64,000 bases of DNA from Pachyseris speciosa (Eukaryota; Cnidaria; Anthozoa; Scleractinia; Pachyseridae). A program made the position numbers and the translations under genes. Positions 53,415 to 64,000 of this stretch are shown in pieces. The stretch covers positions 982,501 through 1,046,500 of the forward strand of contig JAEMWC010000160.1 of NCBI GenBank assembly GCA_016490735.1. Direction: 5' to 3'. The notes beneath the pieces were generated by a model, which saw only the letters and a program-made list of their open reading frames with translations, searched no databases and was not told where the DNA came from. Numbering within the stretch: the stretch's first letter is position 1; each line of letters begins with the position of its first letter.

Positions 53415-55256
53415 TAAGGAGGACGAACCACAACTCCCATAATGCATCGCTTCGAACTATATTATCAAATTGTCGAGGACACGTGATCACTTCATTTGAA
53501 ATGGACGCGATGGAGGAACAAGCGTGTCAAGCGCCAATGTTTCGGAAATCAAACATTTTATATCTGTATTGCTTGGACACCGAGTATATTTCCGAGCTCA
53601 CAGTGCCTAGTTTACCTTTCCTTAAGCTGAGATGTTTGTTTCGACACCTGAGTTTTCCTGTATCTCTTTCGTAGCGCCGAATGGTCGTCTTCCCGCACAC
53701 AAAGCGTTTGCTTGACAAAGTAATGTAGTTTGCTTAGTGATGTGATGTAGTTTCGCCTTGCGTTATCAAGGTTACATCAAGTGTGGAATTTCAGGTAAGA
53801 AGCAGGGGCAGTCATAACAATTGTTGTCTGTTTAATACAGTCGTTAAAATATAGCGTTACATGACCGATTGTTGTGATTGCAGATCCAGGTCGAAGACGA
53901 TGAAGAAATTATGCTCGTTTGGGATTTCGATGTAGCTGATGTCTTTTTATCGCTGACTGCCTCTCAGTGTTAAGTTCAAGCCAAGATTCCCTCTCACTCT
54001 GATATTTCCATAATAATCAATTCTGTTATATACAGTGTTTTGTTTGTGATATCCAGCTGACTTTTTCCCTAGCTTTGTGTTTCGTCAAGAATAATTATTC
54101 AGAGACCACAGAGGGGGAGGGTTTAGTAGAACTAAAGCCCTATCAATTTTTTTGCTTGTATTGATTTTATAGGGCTCCAGATGACATGGAGAATAATTAT
54201 ATGAATTTTACCACTTGAACTTGGCCACATGTTTCAGCCATACCACTTTAAAATAGTCTCTGTGGTCCATTTTGTTCTTAAAATCATGATCACATATTTG
54301 CAACAAAAATTAACTACTTTTCAATTGCATTTCTTGTATTTGGTATAAGTTACATTTTGGAACACAGGCTTACGAAAGAAAAGAAAAAATTAATCAGTTT
54401 TTTGTTTTTAATTTGAACAAAAGACAACAGAAGTTGTCAAACATTTATTTTGGTCCATGTTTTCAAGAAGACTAAGCTAGATACAATGACAAAAAATACA
54501 AGGCCAAAGCAAGTTGTAAACAAAAAAGAATCAAACTCCTTGACTTTGTATTAAAAACTAAAACAATGTACCCACTTTGCCTGAATGTGGTACTCATCCT
54601 ACCAGGGAAAGGCCACACATGTGCTGTGTGTGCATCTTGATAATTGGCCTGTTTGGTAATTACACTCTACACTGTACAGTATTTTGGAAAAAATCAAAAA
54701 AGCAGAATGCCATGTTTTTGAGCACTCTTTTAATTGCAAATTATAATGGCTGAAATATCTTTCCAACATGTAGAAAACATACATGTAGTATAGTGCTTGT
54801 TTGCATATAAATGTAACATCATGGCAACCATGTTGGTTGACAAGAATGATAGGCTCTCTGCAGGGACCTAAACTTTATTTTTTTGTAAATTATGCCAAAA
54901 AAGGTATTGTCAACCAACATGGCTGCCTTGTCACATGGGTGAAAACCAAGAATATCTAAACAAAAACCATCCGCATCAAAATGCTGTAGCAGTTGGCTTT
55001 CAAACAAAATACTTTTTTCTATTAACTTGAAGACATCCTTGATTTGCTTTGACAAAGGGCCACGCTTGAAATATTAGCTTTTAAATCACTACACAGAGAC
55101 CAATTTACTTCATCAGGCCATCTGACAAACTCGAAACTGTTATAATAATGTACTTGCACTTGGTGCAAATAGTGGTGGCAAGTGTATTAAAAGTCTTTTT
55201 GGTAAATGAGAATTTCAAAACATTGACTACATTGAATTACCCCTAGATAAAAAATA

Positions 55257-55329
<73 letters not shown>

Positions 55330-57441
55330 GTAATGATAATAGGACTGAGTGGCGAACACTTCAGGGAAGTACCAGTAATCAGGTGAGTGATTTTAAATTT
55401 GGCTGAGCGTGTAGCAGGAAGCTGATTTGAAATTATGAGCACCCCTGAATTGTATGGCACGAAGTCCAATTACCAATTAATTGTGTCAATAACAAAATGC
55501 AAGAAATTCAGGAATTAAAGATGAGCATATATGTTGTAGTTAAATTTATCCTTGGTTCAATCTTAAGTTCCTTATTTGTTCTTGTGTATGTTATGTAGGA
55601 AAATATGGAGAAAAACATAAATTGAACCACAACATAAATGCTTCTTGTTTTCAATCTGGACCTGTCAACTTCCTCACTAAAGATATTCTCCTTGATTTTG
55701 ATTGGCTAGCATCAGACTGTCTGATTTGGCCTGTCTGATTGCAAGTGTTTGTAATCGGACAGCTCAAATCGGACAGTTTGGACCTGAAACAGTCAATTTT
55801 CCCAACAAACCATAATAACAATAAACTTTATTTACTACTGAGAACCATGAGTACAAAATGTTCTATTATGCTCAGAGCATCAATATGTTCATGTTTATCA
55901 AAGAACCTCGATAACAATTATTGTTCCACATTTACACTGGATTCTAACAAGGCCAAGCTCTCCAAAATTAAATAAGTTAGTTGTTTCTCAGTTAAACAAT
56001 GCAGTTTTCCAGTCAGTGATGGAGAGACATTGAGGTAAGCTGCATCACCGCTTGTTCCAGGTTGGGTGACAGGAGAGCCATCAATATGACTTGACAGATA
56101 TAGCAAGTGCATCTTCAGCCTCGTCAATTGATTTATACTTCTGTTTTAAGTTAATCATCACATGGCTCCGAACACTGGGTTCTGAAAAAAAAAAGTTAAG
56201 TGACTGCACTTTACAATGAAGGTCTAATTACAGCATTTGGAAAATATATGACTGTCCCTGTCATCATGAAAATAGAAAACTCTTGAAAGTCAGCTTGCTG
56301 ATATGCTCATAACTAACACTGCAGAACATTCAGCGAACTGAATTTATAAAATAACAAACAGCAAAATATCTTGATCTGTTTGTGTAAAATATTCTCAGCT
56401 CCAATTCAAAGCCTGTGTTTTATAGATTTCCTTTTCAGTGAGTTCTAAAATAAACAATATGTGAAGATTATTCATCTCATGCAAAAATCTTACTGGTTCT
56501 CTTGTATGAAGTCCCCACAGTTTGCTAGATGAAATCAGCAGCCTTTATCCCAGTATTCATGCTGATCTCCAAATGTTGGTCATTCAGGTCATTCACCAGT
56601 CTTTAGCTTAAATTGTGTTCCAATTTTTATTTTCGTTTCGAAGTAGCACGTTTAGATAAAAAATCAAGAAAAAAAATCTAAGACTCAAGTACCTTTTGCA
56701 AAGGGCTTCCTTTTCCTTGAAAAGCCAACGTTCTCCGGGTTCGCGTTGGTATTTCTTCGCTTTCTGGTTCAAGCACAGGAAGAATTTACAAGGCTTTTCT
56801 CTTTTGGTTTGTTCGGGGTTCTGACCTGGCAACATATGGACGTTTCTCTCGTTCATCCACGGCAGTAATAATCTAGAAAAATAACAGAAGAAAGTCAACT
56901 AAGATATAACCAAACAGCTGATAGGAATGTCTCGAAAACGACAAATGAAATGAAAAAAACACATGGAAAATTAAAGCTTGTTGGCATGTTTTATCACACC
57001 TCGCGAGCACGTGTATGACGAAAAATACCAAACTTTGTGGCCAAAAAAGACACTGAAATCGCGAGGTTCTTCGAGGTTCCAAAATCGAACCACCTTCCGA
57101 TTTATCTTATTTTGCTATTCTGACTATCTACGGGCCAAAAGATTTCGAAAACAACGTTCACTTACCCTAATTGTTTGAGGTCATTCAGCCATCACGCCAT
57201 TTGCAATTAAAATGATGTCCGAAATATTGAACTGAAAGAAGGACAAAACCATTATTATCAGAGCTAGAAACACAACTCATAATAGCAAAATGCAATAAAA
57301 ATACACATAAAAATAAAAAAACTGACCTTAAAATGCTTCGATCTCTGTAAATTCTTCTGCACTTCTTGAGCGAATGCGTCGATGAGACGTATGGAATTTT
57401 AAACGCAAAGCATCATGGGGGTCCTGATTCGTCCTCCTTAG
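53415..57441. mobile_element. 4.0 kb DNA transposon with 8 bp target duplication
   Basis: Inverted ends TAAGGAGGACGAACCACAAC and CTAAGGAGGACGAATCAGG, similar for about 40 bp, flanked by AACAACCC (53407-53414 and 57442-57449). Eight-base duplications occur in hAT, P and KDZ transposons. Inside, the minus strand has exon-like pieces at 56697-56875 (FLCLNQKAKKYQREPGERW, donor AAAAG|GTACTTG) and around 55940-56180 (MINLKQKYKSIDEAEDALA), but no recognisable transposase. An (AAT)n run is at 55256-55328. Confidence 0.65.
56697..56875 (-). CDS. Possible exon of unknown gene within the 4.0 kb element
   Basis: Open on the minus strand from a TTTTTCTAG acceptor to a GCAAAAG|GTACTTG donor. The product is rich in Lys, Glu and Arg, with two Cys (KPCKFFLCLNQ). 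Function unknown; it could be part of the element's own gene. Confidence 0.3.
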
Positions 57442-57449
57442 AACAACCC

Positions 57450-58493
57450 CTACGACACGAACACCCGCATCTCATTGCGTCGGTAACACCTTTTAGATTA
57501 AATTTGTGGGCAAAGAATAGGTTATTGTTCACTTTATCGGAAATGAAAGATTAGAAGCCGGCTTCCAAGCATAGTTCTGTCACCTTGAACGACTCTGGGA
57601 AGAATTTTTTTCTCACACCACAAGTCCAACATATATCTACCAACTACGGGACAGACAAGGGACGTTATATACTCTATAACCTTACTGTATCACTGACGGT
57701 ACCAACTTTCAACTTACATTAGGTTAGTGTAATTTTTGAAATGACCGCGTTGATTGCAACTTGACAATAACAAAACCGACCACTGAATCTAGTCAGATCA
57801 AAGGGATGAGCTGTGTTTGTTGCAACTGACAACTACAACCCAGTAGATTTCGAAACCAGATTTTTATCTGGAAACTTTGAAGAGCCAGCGCCCCTCATTT
57901 TAAGTCTGGCTTGTCATCTGCTACAGAAAAAATCTATGCAAAAAAATCAGTTGAGCAAAGAATTCTGTTTCTTTGCCGCTTTTTCACACCTCTTCTAAAC
58001 AAATATGAACCGTGAGAAAATGTAAATGCTAAGAAAATAGTCACGTAGCTCACTGTCAGCTTGGAATAAGTGAGCAGAAGTCAGCACATAAGAGCTCTGT
58101 TAGTTAATCACTAGCCTCGCTTTAGTAATCAGTGTTTCAGTTCCTGATAACAACATCATCCCAAGCAGCGAAGTTGTGGTTCATTACAGGTTGTTGACGG
58201 TAAAGCGAAGATTGTCGGAAATGGCCTTGCTTTGAAAAGTTCGAAAGGACTAGAATATTGATGTTTACTGGATGTAAGCGCGCCGTCGGCCCATAAAAAA
58301 GGAAAGGATAATCCAGGTAGGAAACTTTCTCTTCAGTGGTTGCATGGAACGTAAAATGCCTTGTTTCGCCTTTATTCAGACAATCGTCTTGAGTGTTCGG
58401 CCATCGCTTTCCTAAAACTTCAACTTCAACTTTATTTTACACTGTTTAAATGACCTCAATTAAACCACTTAAACATGCAAACAGATTTTACTA
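57450..58493. other. Interior of the 11.8 kb element; nothing recognised
   Basis: Apart from the Cys-rich remnant near 57460, short unassigned frames only. Confidence 0.35.
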
Positions 58494-59190
58494 TGGCAAG
58501 CCGTTTGTAGCAAAATTTAATCCTTGAAATAATATGTTTAATCCACCAAATATTGGTTTAATTTAAACTAGTGAAAATTCATTCAATCCATAATCCATCA
58601 AATGTTGGTTTAATTTAAACCTGTGAAAATTCATTCAATCCATAATCCACCAAATATTGGTTTAATTTAAACCAGTGAAAAGTCATTCAATCTAATCGTA
58701 AATATAAATTTTCATTCAATTCAATCTTTTGATTATTATCATTTAATCCAATGCCTTGAGTTTTGATTCAATCCAAACCTTGAAATATCTGTTTAAACCG
58801 GAAAATTTTATTCAATCTTCCTGGGCCGAGCGCGGCCAAGAGAAACCAGAGTAGGTTGAGTACGAGAGAGAGCACAGTTCTTTTGTAGCGACAACATGGC
58901 GAACGAAGAACATTTTGAGTTAGAAAAGACTCGCCGAAGTTTCTTGCAGAATAAACTCTTGTTATTAGGCCATCGTAGCTTGATTAAAAATAAAACACAA
59001 ACAGCGGAGATAAACATGGTAAACCAACGCATTTTATATAGACTTGACGTTTCGTATGCTAGGCAACATACATTTTCAAAAGTGACCGTTACAATTTTTG
59101 AACACTGTTTATATACTTCTAATACAGGGGTCTGGAACCGAGATTAAGAAAAACTATCTTAACAGTAAATATGTAAAAGGATACACCTTA

Positions 59191-60905
59191 TTAATAAAGC
59201 AACAACTTCTCACTACTAATGTTTACATTGAAAGCTGGCTTAAGCTCTTGGATAAATAAGGTTTCCTTAATTTTGCAATGATAATCGGTTTTGCCCGACG
59301 CTAAAATGTCAAAATGATCCCACTTGATGTTGTGTCCAGTGGTTTTAACGTGATCAGCAATGGCTGATGTGTGGTCATTTTTAGCGAGGGCCTTGAAATG
59401 TTCAGTTTTCCTGTCATGAAGTCTTCTTTTTGTCTTACCGATGTAAAAATCAGTGCAGTCCCAGCAACCGGCCTTATAAATGACTTTAGACTTCTGAGAG
59501 CGGTTTAAGCGGTCCTTGTAAGGAAAGAAAGACTTGATGCGGAGAGTGTTCTGAAAAACTGTCTTAAGGTTGACGCAGGAGTAGAAATTGTAAACACAGG
59601 ATCTCAGGCGTTTAGCGATTTGGTTGCTCTGTAGACCTAAGTAAGGTAACAGGATGATTATATCTTTCTTAGGAACTGTCAAGACAGGGCTGTTGGGCTT
59701 GTTTCTGTTTCTGTTCAAAACATCGTTAATGTTGTAGGTAATTATACCTTGAGGGTAACCATTTTGTAGAAGAAGTTTCCGGAGATCATTAAGAGCAGAT
59801 TGCAATAAAGAAGGCGTGGAGCAAATTCGATAACAACGATAAGTGAGCGTACGAATGAGATTAATTTTGTATTTGCGCGGTGTGAACGAATCCCATTTGG
59901 TGTAGAGGCCAGTGAATGTCTTCTTCCGGTAAATGGATGTCTTGAAGGTGTTGTTCTGGCAGCGTTTGACAAGAATGTCTAAAAATGGAATTTCGTTGTT
60001 CTGTTCGAATTCAATAGTGAATTTGATGCTGTTGTGACGAATGTTTAAATACTGCAAAAACTCATTCGCAGTGTCTTTACTGTCAAACATGGTAAAGGTG
60101 TCATCGACGTACCTATACCAAAGGGAAGGACAAACTTTACCCCTCATAACCCATCTTTCTTCAAAGTGACACATAAAAATGTTGGCCAAAACTGGCCTAA
60201 TGGTGAACCCATGGCTACACCATCAATTTGGTCGTAGTATTGGCCATCAAAAATAAAGTGGCTTTTCTTAGTGGCAAACTCTAACAACTTCTGTAAAACA
60301 GCACGAGGTAATGTAGGAGGATCAGGTAGAGAATACAGCTTGTCGAGACAAATACGTATTGTTTCATCAAGTGGTACATTTGTAAATAGTGAACTGACAT
60401 CCAATGAGCACATTATTCCATTGCTATGATTGTAATTTTTGGCCCAGTCCGCAAAACTAAAAGAGTCCTTAACTGTGTGTTGGTTGGTGGAAATCGGCTG
60501 AAGTATACCCACAAGGTAAGAAGCAAGATTGTAGTTATAGGTGTTAACGGATGAAACTATCGGGCGGAACGGGCAGCCGACCTTGTGAACCTTTGGCAGG
60601 CCGTACAAAATACCAGGAGAAGATCCGCTGGGTAAAATCTTGTGGAATGTCGCGTCATCAATAAGTTGATCATTTCTAAGTTTGGGGAGATAGGTAGAGA
60701 GGCTGTCTTCTCTAGATTTAGTTGGATTGTTCTTTAATTGCTTGAATTTAGAATTATCGGAAATCAATTGCTTCATTTTGCTGAGATAATCGAGCCTGTT
60801 AACTATGACAACGCCATTCCCTTTGTCTGGTTTCGTAATGATGATGCTGTTATCGCTGCGTAAATCAGACAAGGCTCTCCACTCATCTTTGCTAAGAATG
60901 TTCAC
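59191..60905 (-). pseudogene. PLE reverse transcriptase and GIY-YIG endonuclease, one frameshift, N-terminus missing
   Basis: Two minus-strand frames overlap at 60144-60189. The upstream one (60905 to 60144) has NSIIITKPDKGNGVVIVN, GILYGLPKVHK, PFRPIVSS, LDVSSLFTNVP (first catalytic Asp) and DGVAMGSPLG. Just after this a one-base loss near 60197 shifts the frame. The downstream one (60189 to 59191) has YRYVDDTF (catalytic Asp pair), the EIPFLDILV segment, a Cys-rich linker and the GIY-YIG domain (VIYKAGCWDCTDFYIGKTKR, then HDRKTEHF and DHVKTTGHN). Truncation falls at the inverted-arm junction. No other lesion seen, so a young copy. Confidence 0.85.
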
Positions 60906-61626
60906 TGGCCTCTACACCAAATGGGATTCGTTCACACCGCGCAAATACAAAATTAATCTCATTCGTACGCTCACTTATCGTTGTTATCGAATTTGCTCCA
61001 CGCCTTCTTTATTGCAATCTGCTCTTAATGATCTCCGGAAACTTCTTCTACAAAATGGTTACCCTCAAGGTATAATTACCTACAACATTAACGATGTTTT
61101 GAACAGAAACAGAAACAAGCCCAACAGCCCTGTCTTGACAGTTCCTAAGAAAGATATAATCATCCTGTTACCTTACTTAGGTCTACAGAGCAACCAAATC
61201 GCTAAACGCCTGAGATCCTGTGTTTACAATTTCTACTCCTGCGTCAACCTTAAGACAGTTTTTCAGAACACTCTCCGCATCAAGTCTTTCTTTCCTTACA
61301 AGGACCGCTTAAACCGCTCTCAGAAGTCTAAAGTCATTTATAAGGCCGGTTGCTGGGACTGCACTGATTTTTACATCGGTAAGACAAAAAGAAGACTTCA
61401 TGACAGGAAAACTGAACATTTCAAGGCCCTCGCTAAAAATGACCACACATCAGCCATTGCTGATCACGTTAAAACCACTGGACACAACATCAAGTGGGAT
61501 CATTTTGACATTTTAGCGTCGGGCAAAACCGATTATCATTGCAAAATTAAGGAAACCTTATTTATCCAAGAGCTTAAGCCAGCTTTCAATGTAAACATTA
61601 GTAGTGAGAAGTTGTTGCTTTATTAA
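60901..61626 (+). pseudogene. Inverted second copy of the PLE C-terminal region (GIY-YIG)
   Basis: Same residues as the other arm from FTGLYTKWDSFTPRKYK to the stop, about 240 codons without an observed change. Lacks the RT catalytic part. The ATG at 60805 belongs to antisense sequence and is not the real start. Confidence 0.85.
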
Positions 61627-62287
61627 TAAGGTGTATCCTTTTACATATTTACTGTTAAGATAGTTTTTCTTAATCTCGGTTCCAGACCCCTGTATTAGAA
61701 GTATATAAACAGTGTTCAAAAATTGTAACGGTCACTTTTGAAAATGTATGTTGCCTAGCATACGAAACGTCAAGTCTATATAAAATGCGTTGGTTTACCA
61801 TGTTTATCTCCGCTGTTTGTGTTTTATTTTTCTTGCAGAAGTTTTAGATAAAAGCGACAACCTTTTCAAGGTAATTTTGACGCGAAAACAGTAGAAGCGT
61901 ATGCTTAATCAAACTATTAGTTTCGTTAGGTTGTATGTCATAAGAATCATCACCGCTTTCTTCACAAAGACACTCGAATCCTTCTTTCACTTTCAGGCTC
62001 GATTCAGACACCGTACTTTTCATGCGTCAAACCTAATGCATAAATTATTATATTACATATTTAAGCAGTTTTACTCCGAACTAGAACTAGAACTGGAACT
62101 GTATTAGCAACGCCTGCGGAATGGCAAATTAAACCAATATTTGGTGGATTATGGATTGAATGAATTTTCACAGGTTAAATTAAACCAACATTTGATGGAT
62201 TATGGATTGAATGAATTTTCACTGGTTTAAATTAAACCAATATTTGGTGGATTAAACATATATTTCAAGGAAAAACGGCTTGCCATA

Positions 62288-62779
62288 TTTTACAGAAGCC
62301 GTTGGCGGTGTTTGTATATTAATGTGATATATGTTAGTCAGTTCTCGTTTGATGCAAGTGTTGCCATTTTTTTAGGAAATGGGATGCTAGCAGGCTTGAA
62401 GGTGAGGAGGAACAACATCTTCGTTGGGCAAACAGGAAGGAAAAAAAGTAAATTTGTTGCAAATCTCAGAGAGAAAGCGGGTTCGTCCGAAGGCGCTCAG
62501 TAACAGGCTGTCTTTTGTTTTCATTGATATACAATATATGTGTTATCATCAATAGTTATGAAACTAGTACATACTTTTTCGTTAGATCTTGTTCTAAATT
62601 TCATTTTATGTTGTAACGTGTTTAATTCTAACAGTAATGAAACACGTTTCTTTTACTGGTTTGTAAAGACTGTGCTAATCCTAGAACAAGTACTAGTGTT
62701 GAGAGGACCCGCAATTCGGACAACCTTTCGAGTTGGATAGAACAGATTGTTTTTCCTAGCCGAAGATCTCCGATGATCG
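62288..62779. other. Interior of the 11.8 kb element, right side; nothing recognised
   Basis: Short unassigned frames at 62312-62503 and 62540-62740. Confidence 0.35.
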
Positions 62780-62799
62780 TTTTTATTTTTTCCAAGCTA

Positions 62800-63125
62800 G
62801 ACAAGTGTTGAAGGGGTCCGAAATTCGGAAAAACCTCTCAAGTTAAATAACAATGTTAATTTGTTTTTCCTCGGATAACTGTTGAAGGGGTCCGAAATTC
62901 GGAATACCTATCAAGTTAAACCGCAGTAATGATCGTTTTTCTTCGGAGAAGTGTTGAGAGAGTCCGAAATTCGGAATACCTCTCACAGTTAAATAGTAAT
63001 GACCGTTTTTCCTCGGATAAGTGTTGAGGGGCTCCGAAATTCGGAATACCTCTCAAGTTAAATAGAAATTACCGTTTTTCCTCGGATAAGTGTTGAGGGG
63101 CTCCGAAATTCGGAATTTCTAATTT
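62800..63125. repeat. Right subterminal array, ~70 bp units
   Basis: Five units with TCCGAAATTCGGAA at about 62817, 62891, 62963, 63033 and 63102, with CCTCTCAAGTTAAATA and TTTTTCCTCGGATAAGTGTTG between. In reverse complement each reads TTCCGAATTTCGGAGCCCCT, the same core as the left array. Confidence 0.88.
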
Positions 63126-63324
63126 GGAAAAAGTAAAATGTATTCTTGTCATTAGGCTTGCTCAAAATGGAATAAATAGTGCGATTTTGACGGAATTGTC
63201 ATATTTTAAATCGTGCCTCCTATGAACTTGACCGATTGGCAAAATTCTTCAGTGCGTTGTTGTTATCATGCACGGAATTTCTCTAAAATGTAATACCACA
63301 AATTAGTTTGGAACGCGTTGACTA

Positions 63325-64000
63325 AGTGAATCAATTTAATTATTAATATACGTGTAGGTTGGAAGGGCTGATAAAACAAGAATCTGTTTGAAAAAGAAGT
63401 TGTGTTTCGTTTCCGGAATGATAATTTTTGAGGGCGTTTGGGGATGTGGACAAAACCTTGATCTGTCCGATCCTTGTGGATCGCCTGTGGATTATCCTTA
63501 AAATCTCTTATATGGCCGATAACATTTCCACGAACTTCCTTTTACATGAAACACTAAGATTGTTCGTGTTAAAGACCTGTTATGTTATCTCGGAAATTAC
63601 CGTTTCAATTATTGGTTCCCGATTTTATTTCTCGAATGACCCCATTTGGTTACAACTTATTTCAGTTGTCAAGACGTTTACGTTACCTACACTATACCGT
63701 TATTATTTCCAGTACTGCTTTTCTCTACCACTTGAGTAGTGTTCATACTTGCAATGATCAATCACATATTCTTTGTTGATTGTATCTGTAAACAAAATTG
63801 CCGTGCCTTTAGATTTTCTCAGCTTCTTTGCTTGATTGCAAATAGGACTTGGCTTATTGTGCTTAAAGGTGTTATATTATGCTGTGCTATCGCTTCAAAT
63901 AATGTCGAATAAATTCAAACTTCTCGTTAAGTTTAATAAATTATTCATCGATTTTGCTTACGCTATTTAACAGTGAAAAGATAATTCAGATTAGTAAGTA
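63325..64000. repeat. Second copy of 38941-39610
   Basis: Original right flank of copy C. See the entry at 38941. It runs off the window end. Confidence 0.75.

Larger units (their letters stand above)
58952..61828. mobile_element. Penelope-like element with inverted near-identical arms
   Basis: 12 bp target duplication TTTCTTGCAGAA (58940-58951 and 61829-61840). The left arm 58986-59916 and right arm 60901-61828 are reverse complements with almost no differences seen. The 34 bp at 58952-58985 has no partner on the right, as described for the one-sided extension of Penelope. The 984 bp between the arms carries the RT palm. Degenerate hammerhead motifs lie at 59055-59085 (minus) and 61735-61775 (plus): the GTATG/CATAC stem and GAAAC are present, CTGATGA is not. 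Confidence 0.85.
58494..62285. mobile_element. TIR element with tandem repeats in its ends, host of the PLE insertion
   Basis: TGGCAAGCCGTTT begins both ends (inverted), with TA on both sides (58492-58493 and 62286-62287). Each end has two to three ~66 bp units with CCACCAAATATTGGTTTAAT and GTGAAAATTCATTCAATC. Removing the PLE leaves about 0.9 kb. A short frame (58896, MANEEHFELEKTRR) is cut by the PLE. Confidence 0.65.
51553..63318. mobile_element. 11.8 kb nested insertion with TIRs, TGACTA target duplication and inverted subterminal arrays
   Basis: Left end ACGCGTTACAAACTAA, right end in reverse complement ACGCGTTCCAAACTAA; similarity goes on for about 50 bp (TTGTG, ATTACATTTT, AAATTC). 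TGACTA flanks both sides (51547-51552 and 63319-63324). Copy A has the empty site CCTGACTAAGTGAAACAGG at about 38933, and the sequence after 63324 matches what follows that site. Subterminal arrays share the CCGAATTTCGG palindrome in opposite orientation. Nested within are 52902-53086, 53415-57441 and 58494-62285. The remaining outer sequence is about 3.8 kb and shows no intact transposase. Superfamily unknown. Confidence 0.8.

Noticed and set aside
60805..60900. Start codon for the plus-strand PLE frame
   Set aside because: This part is antisense to the RT region. The homologous coding sequence begins only at 60901.
58952..61828. Inverted PLE arms as pure assembly artefact
   Set aside because: A 12 bp target duplication and the 34 bp one-sided extension fit a true insertion. 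It still deserves read-level checking.

Overview
This window looks like nuclear DNA of a cnidarian, most likely a stony coral. It has long introns with GT-AG borders, very high transposon density, several Penelope-like elements (PLEs) with hammerhead ribozyme motifs, tRNA-derived SINEs of a type I recall from coral genomes, and one gene joining PAN, EGF and C-type lectin modules. The organism call is inference from content. No bacterial operon, rRNA, CRISPR array or virus was seen.

Host gene. One gene can be assembled from sequence. It lies on the minus strand, with six exons spread over 14779-37035: signal peptide (36954-37035), PAN/apple domain (32976-33241), EGF (29770-29884), calcium-binding EGF (17082-17204), a second calcium-binding EGF (15530-15637) and a C-type lectin domain ending in a stop (14779-15179). 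Every border has AG and GT, all phases match, and the exons add to 1095 nt, or 364 residues plus stop. The predicted product is a secreted or extracellular-matrix lectin. The signal-peptide exon and its surroundings are present three times (copies A, B and C at about 35.4-38.9, 43.9-46.2 and 46.2-51.5 kb). This could mean alternative promoters or the remains of gene duplication. The 3' part of the gene also carries a partial tandem duplication from which a second lectin exon has been deleted.

Layout. 0.9-2.7 kb: 5' part of a PLE. 2.7-7.0 kb: a foldback element with TTAA target duplication and 1 kb arms. 7.4-8.8 kb: a broken tyrosine recombinase and a minisatellite. 9.4 kb: a MITE. 10.6-13.5 kb: an L1/Tx1-like LINE. 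14.4-17.2 kb: 3' exons of the host gene. 17.5-21.25 kb: an L2/CR1-like LINE. 21.25-22.3 kb: a large hairpin. 22.5-23.4 kb: another LINE fragment. 23.6-28.7 kb: a 5.0 kb TTAA element with nested MITEs. 29.8-37.0 kb: 5' exons of the host gene, with SINEs and MITEs in the introns. 39-43.9 kb: PLE, SINE and LINE fragments. 43.9-51.5 kb: duplicated copies B and C. 51.55-63.3 kb: an 11.8 kb nested insertion. 63.3-64 kb: the sequence that originally followed copy C.

Best candidate for something undescribed. Between 51553 and 63318 lies an 11,766 bp insertion with about 50 bp terminal inverted repeats and a 6 bp target duplication (TGACTA). The uninserted site is preserved in copy A near 38937. Inside its two ends are minisatellite arrays of the same palindrome, in opposite orientation. 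It has been colonised by a 4 kb element (8 bp duplication), a 3.8 kb element with a TA target and, inside that, a PLE with inverted near-identical arms, a 34 bp one-sided extension and a 12 bp target duplication. I saw no intact transposase for the outer element.

Limits. Everything was read by eye. Family names rest on recognised motifs and target-duplication lengths, not on database searches.
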